NCBI GenBank assembly: GCA_001552515.1
Contig: BCRI01000013.1
Span: 1-64,000 of the forward strand
DNA from: Sphaerimonospora mesophila NBRC 14179 = JCM 3151
Lineage (GTDB): Bacteria; Actinomycetota; Actinomycetes; Streptosporangiales; Streptosporangiaceae
Direction: 5' to 3'
Length of the DNA: 64,000 bases
Shown: piece after piece, positions 61,893-64,000 of the stretch
How the letters are laid out: every line of letters begins with the position of its first letter
Position numbering within the stretch: position 1 is the first letter of the stretch
Notes under the pieces: model-generated
The model's input: the letters and a program-made list of their open reading frames with translations, nothing else
Database searches by the model: none
Told to the model about the DNA's origin: nothing
Made by a program: the position numbers and the translations under genes

Positions 61893-61910
61893 CTGAAATC
61901 TTGTTTCATT
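61893..61910 (+). promoter_or_regulatory. Operator-like motif, copy D
   Basis: CTGAAATCTTGTTTCATT; also an imperfect palindrome TGAAAtctTGTTTCA. It lies 31-48 nt upstream of the second amidohydrolase gene, 92 bp from copy C. Confidence 0.6.
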
Positions 61911-61940
61911 GTAGCGCCCAGGACCTGAAAGGAGCCGTTC

Positions 61941-62807
61941 ATGGCCATGCCGTCCGGACTGCCCATCATCGACACGATGATCGGATTCCCGCAGAAGGAC
62001 TTCTCGCAGTACGACTTCATCCGCAGGCAGACGAAGGACCGGGGCTCGCGGGAGGAGATGCAGTTCCCGGTGGAGTACATGTTCAAGCAGGTCCCGAAGG
62101 ACCTTCCCGCCGACGACCCGATCGGCGTGACCCTGCGGGAGATGGACCGCTTCGGCGTCGCCCAGGGCCTGATCGGCGTCGGCGACGAGGTCTCCCGTAC
62201 GGCGCTCAAACGGCATCCGGACCGGTTCATCCCCTCGGGCAACGTCGACGACCCGAACGACGTCATGGGCAGCGTGCAGGCGCTGCGGCGCGACTACGAG
62301 ATGTACGGCATCCGCGCCGTGGGCGCCTTCCCCGCGGGGACCTTCCCCCAGGTGGCGATCGACGACCCGAAGATGTACCCCATCTACGCCACCTGCGTCG
62401 AGCTCGACATCCCGATCTTCGTCTGCGCCGGCATCCCCGGCCCCAGGCTGAAGTTCGCCCCGCAGGAGGTCGCCCGGATCGACACCGTCATGTACGACTT
62501 CCCCGACCTCGTCTTCGTCACCCGGCACGGCTGCGAGCCCTGGGAGCGGCTCGCCATGAAGCTGATGCTCAAGTGGCCCAACCTCTACTACTCCACCTCG
62601 GCGTTCGCGCCCAAGCACTACCCCGAGGCGATCGTCAAGTACGCCAACACCCGCGGCGCCGACAAGATCATCTACGCGGGCTACTTCCCGATGGGCCTCT
62701 CCCTCGAGCGGATCTTCACCGACATGCCCCACGTGCCCTTCAAGGACGAGGTGTGGCCCAAGTTCCTGTACGAGAACAGCCGGCGTGTCCTCAAACTGGA
62801 CAAGTAG
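61941..62807 (+). CDS. Amidohydrolase-family protein lacking the metal motifs
   Basis: 288 aa. It has the ACMSD-like amidohydrolase barrel (IPIFVCAGIPGPRLKFAPQE, DLVFVTRHGCEPWERLAMKL, LYYSTSAFAPKHYPEAIVKY), but the N-terminal Asp-X-His reads IIDTMIGFP, and the usual GSDYPH becomes YAGYFPMG. The metal site therefore seems lost. Such proteins may act with an intact amidohydrolase partner or catalyse a metal-free reaction. AAGGAG lies upstream of ATG 61941; the acyl-CoA dehydrogenase gene starts 12 nt after its stop. Confidence 0.82.
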   Translation: MAMPSGLPIIDTMIGFPQKDFSQYDFIRRQTKDRGSREEMQFPVEYMFKQVPKDLPADDPIGVTLREMDRFGVAQGLIGVGDEVSRTALKRHPDRFIPSGNVDDPNDVMGSVQALRRDYEMYGIRAVGAFPAGTFPQVAIDDPKMYPIYATCVELDIPIFVCAGIPGPRLKFAPQEVARIDTVMYDFPDLVFVTRHGCEPWERLAMKLMLKWPNLYYSTSAFAPKHYPEAIVKYANTRGADKIIYAGYFPMGLSLERIFTDMPHVPFKDEVWPKFLYENSRRVLKLDK

Positions 62808-62819
62808 GGCGGGACGCAC

Positions 62820-64000
62820 ATGTCAATCGCGTTGACGGAGGAGCAGCACGCGCTGGCCGAGTCCGTTGCGAGGTTCACCGCCCGGCACGTGAGCTCGGAG
62901 TCGACCCGGGCCGAGTTCGAGGACCTCTCCGCCGGAATGTGGCCGGCCATCTGGAACCGCCTGGTGGAGCAGGGACTCCTCGCCATGCACCTGCCCGCCA
63001 GGTACGGCGGTGACGAAGCGGGCGTGGTCGAGCTCGCCATCGTCCTGGAGGAGACCGGCCGGGGGTTGATGCCGGGTCCGCTGCTGCCCACCCTGCTGAC
63101 CAGCCTGGTCGTCTCCCGGCACGGCGGCGCCGAGCTGTGCGCGAGGGTGCTGCCGCGCTTCGCCGAGGGCTCCCCCGGCGCATGCGCCACCACGGCGGAG
63201 GGCCTCGTCGCGGTGCGCAGGCGCGACGGCTGGGAGGTGACCGGCACCACGGCGCCGGTGCTCGGCGCCCTCAGCGGAGAGCACGTGGTGCTGGGCGCGC
63301 GCGCCCCGGAGGGCACGGTCTGGTTCCTGCTGGAGCCCGACGACCGGGACGCGGTCAAGGTCTCCCGCAGGTCCGGGGTCGATCTCACCCGCGACATCGG
63401 CTGCTTCACCGCCGAGGGCCTGCTCGTGCCGTTCGACCGCGTGCTCGCGGTCGACAGCACCGAGCTGCGGTCGCTCGCCGCGGTGCTGTTCTCCGCCGAG
63501 GCCGCCGGCATCGCCCGCTGGTGTCAGGAGGCCGGGCTGGAGTACGTCAAGGTGCGCGAGCAGTTCGGCCGCCCGGTCGGATCCTTCCAGGCCATCAAGC
63601 ACAAGTGCGCGAGGATGTTCATCCAGGGGCAGCTCATGGCCGCCGCGGCCTGGGACGCGGCCTCGGCGGTGGACCAGGACAGGGATCAGTTCGCGCTCGC
63701 GGCGGCCTCCGCCGCGGTCACCTGCCTCGGCGGGATCGCCGAACTCGGCCTGGAGACCGTCACCCTGTTCGGCGGCATCGGCTACACCTGGGAGCACGAC
63801 GCCCACCTCTACTGGCGCCGCGGGATCTGCCTGTCCACCCTGCTCGGCCCGGCGCACGAGTGGGAGGAGAACGCTGGACGGCTCGCCCGCGTAACCGAGC
63901 GCACCAGGACCATCGACCTGTCCCACGAGGAACCCGGGGTGCGCGCCCGGATGGCCGAGACGCTACGCGCCGTCGCGGCCGCGCCGGAGGGCGAGCGGCG
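62820..64000 (+). CDS. Acyl-CoA dehydrogenase, probably tandem-domain type (partial, runs off the window)
   Basis: 393 codons from ATG 62820, open to the window end. One complete ACAD domain is seen: MSIALTEEQHALAESVARFT, LPARYGGDEAGVVELAIVLE, VKVREQFGRPVGSFQAIKHK and LFGGIGYTWEHDAHLYWRRG. The residue at the usual catalytic Glu position near the end falls in LSTLLGPAHEWEE. After the domain the frame continues as RTIDLSHEEPGVRARMAETL, the linker typical of roughly 700-residue FadE34/FadE6-like proteins with two ACAD domains. FAD-dependent oxidation of a CoA ester with a bulky acyl group is likely. Confidence 0.9.
   Translation, partial: MSIALTEEQHALAESVARFTARHVSSESTRAEFEDLSAGMWPAIWNRLVEQGLLAMHLPARYGGDEAGVVELAIVLEETGRGLMPGPLLPTLLTSLVVSRHGGAELCARVLPRFAEGSPGACATTAEGLVAVRRRDGWEVTGTTAPVLGALSGEHVVLGARAPEGTVWFLLEPDDRDAVKVSRRSGVDLTRDIGCFTAEGLLVPFDRVLAVDSTELRSLAAVLFSAEAAGIARWCQEAGLEYVKVREQFGRPVGSFQAIKHKCARMFIQGQLMAAAAWDAASAVDQDRDQFALAAASAAVTCLGGIAELGLETVTLFGGIGYTWEHDAHLYWRRGICLSTLLGPAHEWEENAGRLARVTERTRTIDLSHEEPGVRARMAETLRAVAAAPEGER

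Overview
The window is high-GC DNA with dense, often overlapping genes (ATGA, GTGA and TTGA junctions), many GTG/TTG starts and a purely actinobacterial gene set: a SufR-led suf operon, an OpcA-containing pentose-phosphate operon, an acVLRF1-type peptidyl-tRNA hydrolase and CBM2-linked secreted carbohydrate enzymes with Thr-Pro linkers. A filamentous, soil-dwelling actinomycete fits best. The Streptosporangiales are a plausible order, but that is inference from gene content, not a database result. No rRNA, tRNA, integrase, transposase or CRISPR array was seen.

Layout. 0-6.5 kb: end of a sensor kinase with its NarL-type regulator, a DUF1444-like protein, an S66 LD-carboxypeptidase, a sulfotransferase, an ABC exporter and an enoyl-CoA hydratase. 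6.7-9.6 kb: a small HTH protein, an ABC-F ATPase and acVLRF1. 9.6-9.76 kb: a short 53-bp periodic repeat array. 9.8-15.5 kb: a second two-component system, a KhtT-N-like/CBS gene pair, an ArsB/NhaD-type permease and a DEAD-box helicase. 15.8-18.5 kb: hisE-hisG, an acetyl xylan esterase and a decayed sugar-ABC permease. 18.5-25.1 kb: sufRBD-Rieske-CSUT with a strong candidate SufR operator. 25.2-27.8 kb: an ABC-2 exporter pair and an EamA exporter.

27.9-38.8 kb is one co-directional block that reads as a trans-4-hydroxy-L-proline utilisation island: a three-subunit D-hydroxyproline dehydrogenase (DAO flavoprotein, 2Fe-2S subunit, FAD/BFD subunit), a DHDPS-family deaminase, hydroxyproline 2-epimerase, a LivKHMGF-type importer, a decayed ornithine-cyclodeaminase-family reductase and an FCD-type GntR regulator. 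38.9-44.0 kb: heme A synthase, a larger inverted 53-bp repeat array, an orphan CebR-type operator, an AA10 LPMO with CBM2, a PrsW protease and heme O synthase. 44.3-52.5 kb: tkt-tal-pgi-zwf-opcA-pgl. 52.7-56.1 kb: a CBM2-PL9 pectate lyase and an MFS exporter. 56.2-64.0 kb: an acyl-CoA/aromatic or steroid-like catabolic cluster (R-specific hydratase, two amidohydrolases, a frameshifted acyl-CoA ligase, VOC protein, acyl-CoA dehydrogenase). Its two divergent promoters carry four copies of one operator-like motif.

The gene order tkt operon / ctaB / ctaA / ABC exporter / sufR-suf / ABC-F-HTH-enoyl-CoA hydratase matches what I recall of the Mycobacterium tuberculosis Rv1445c-Rv1473 interval. Against that backbone, the hydroxyproline island (between the ABC exporter and ctaA) and the LPMO-PrsW pair (between ctaA and ctaB) look like later insertions.
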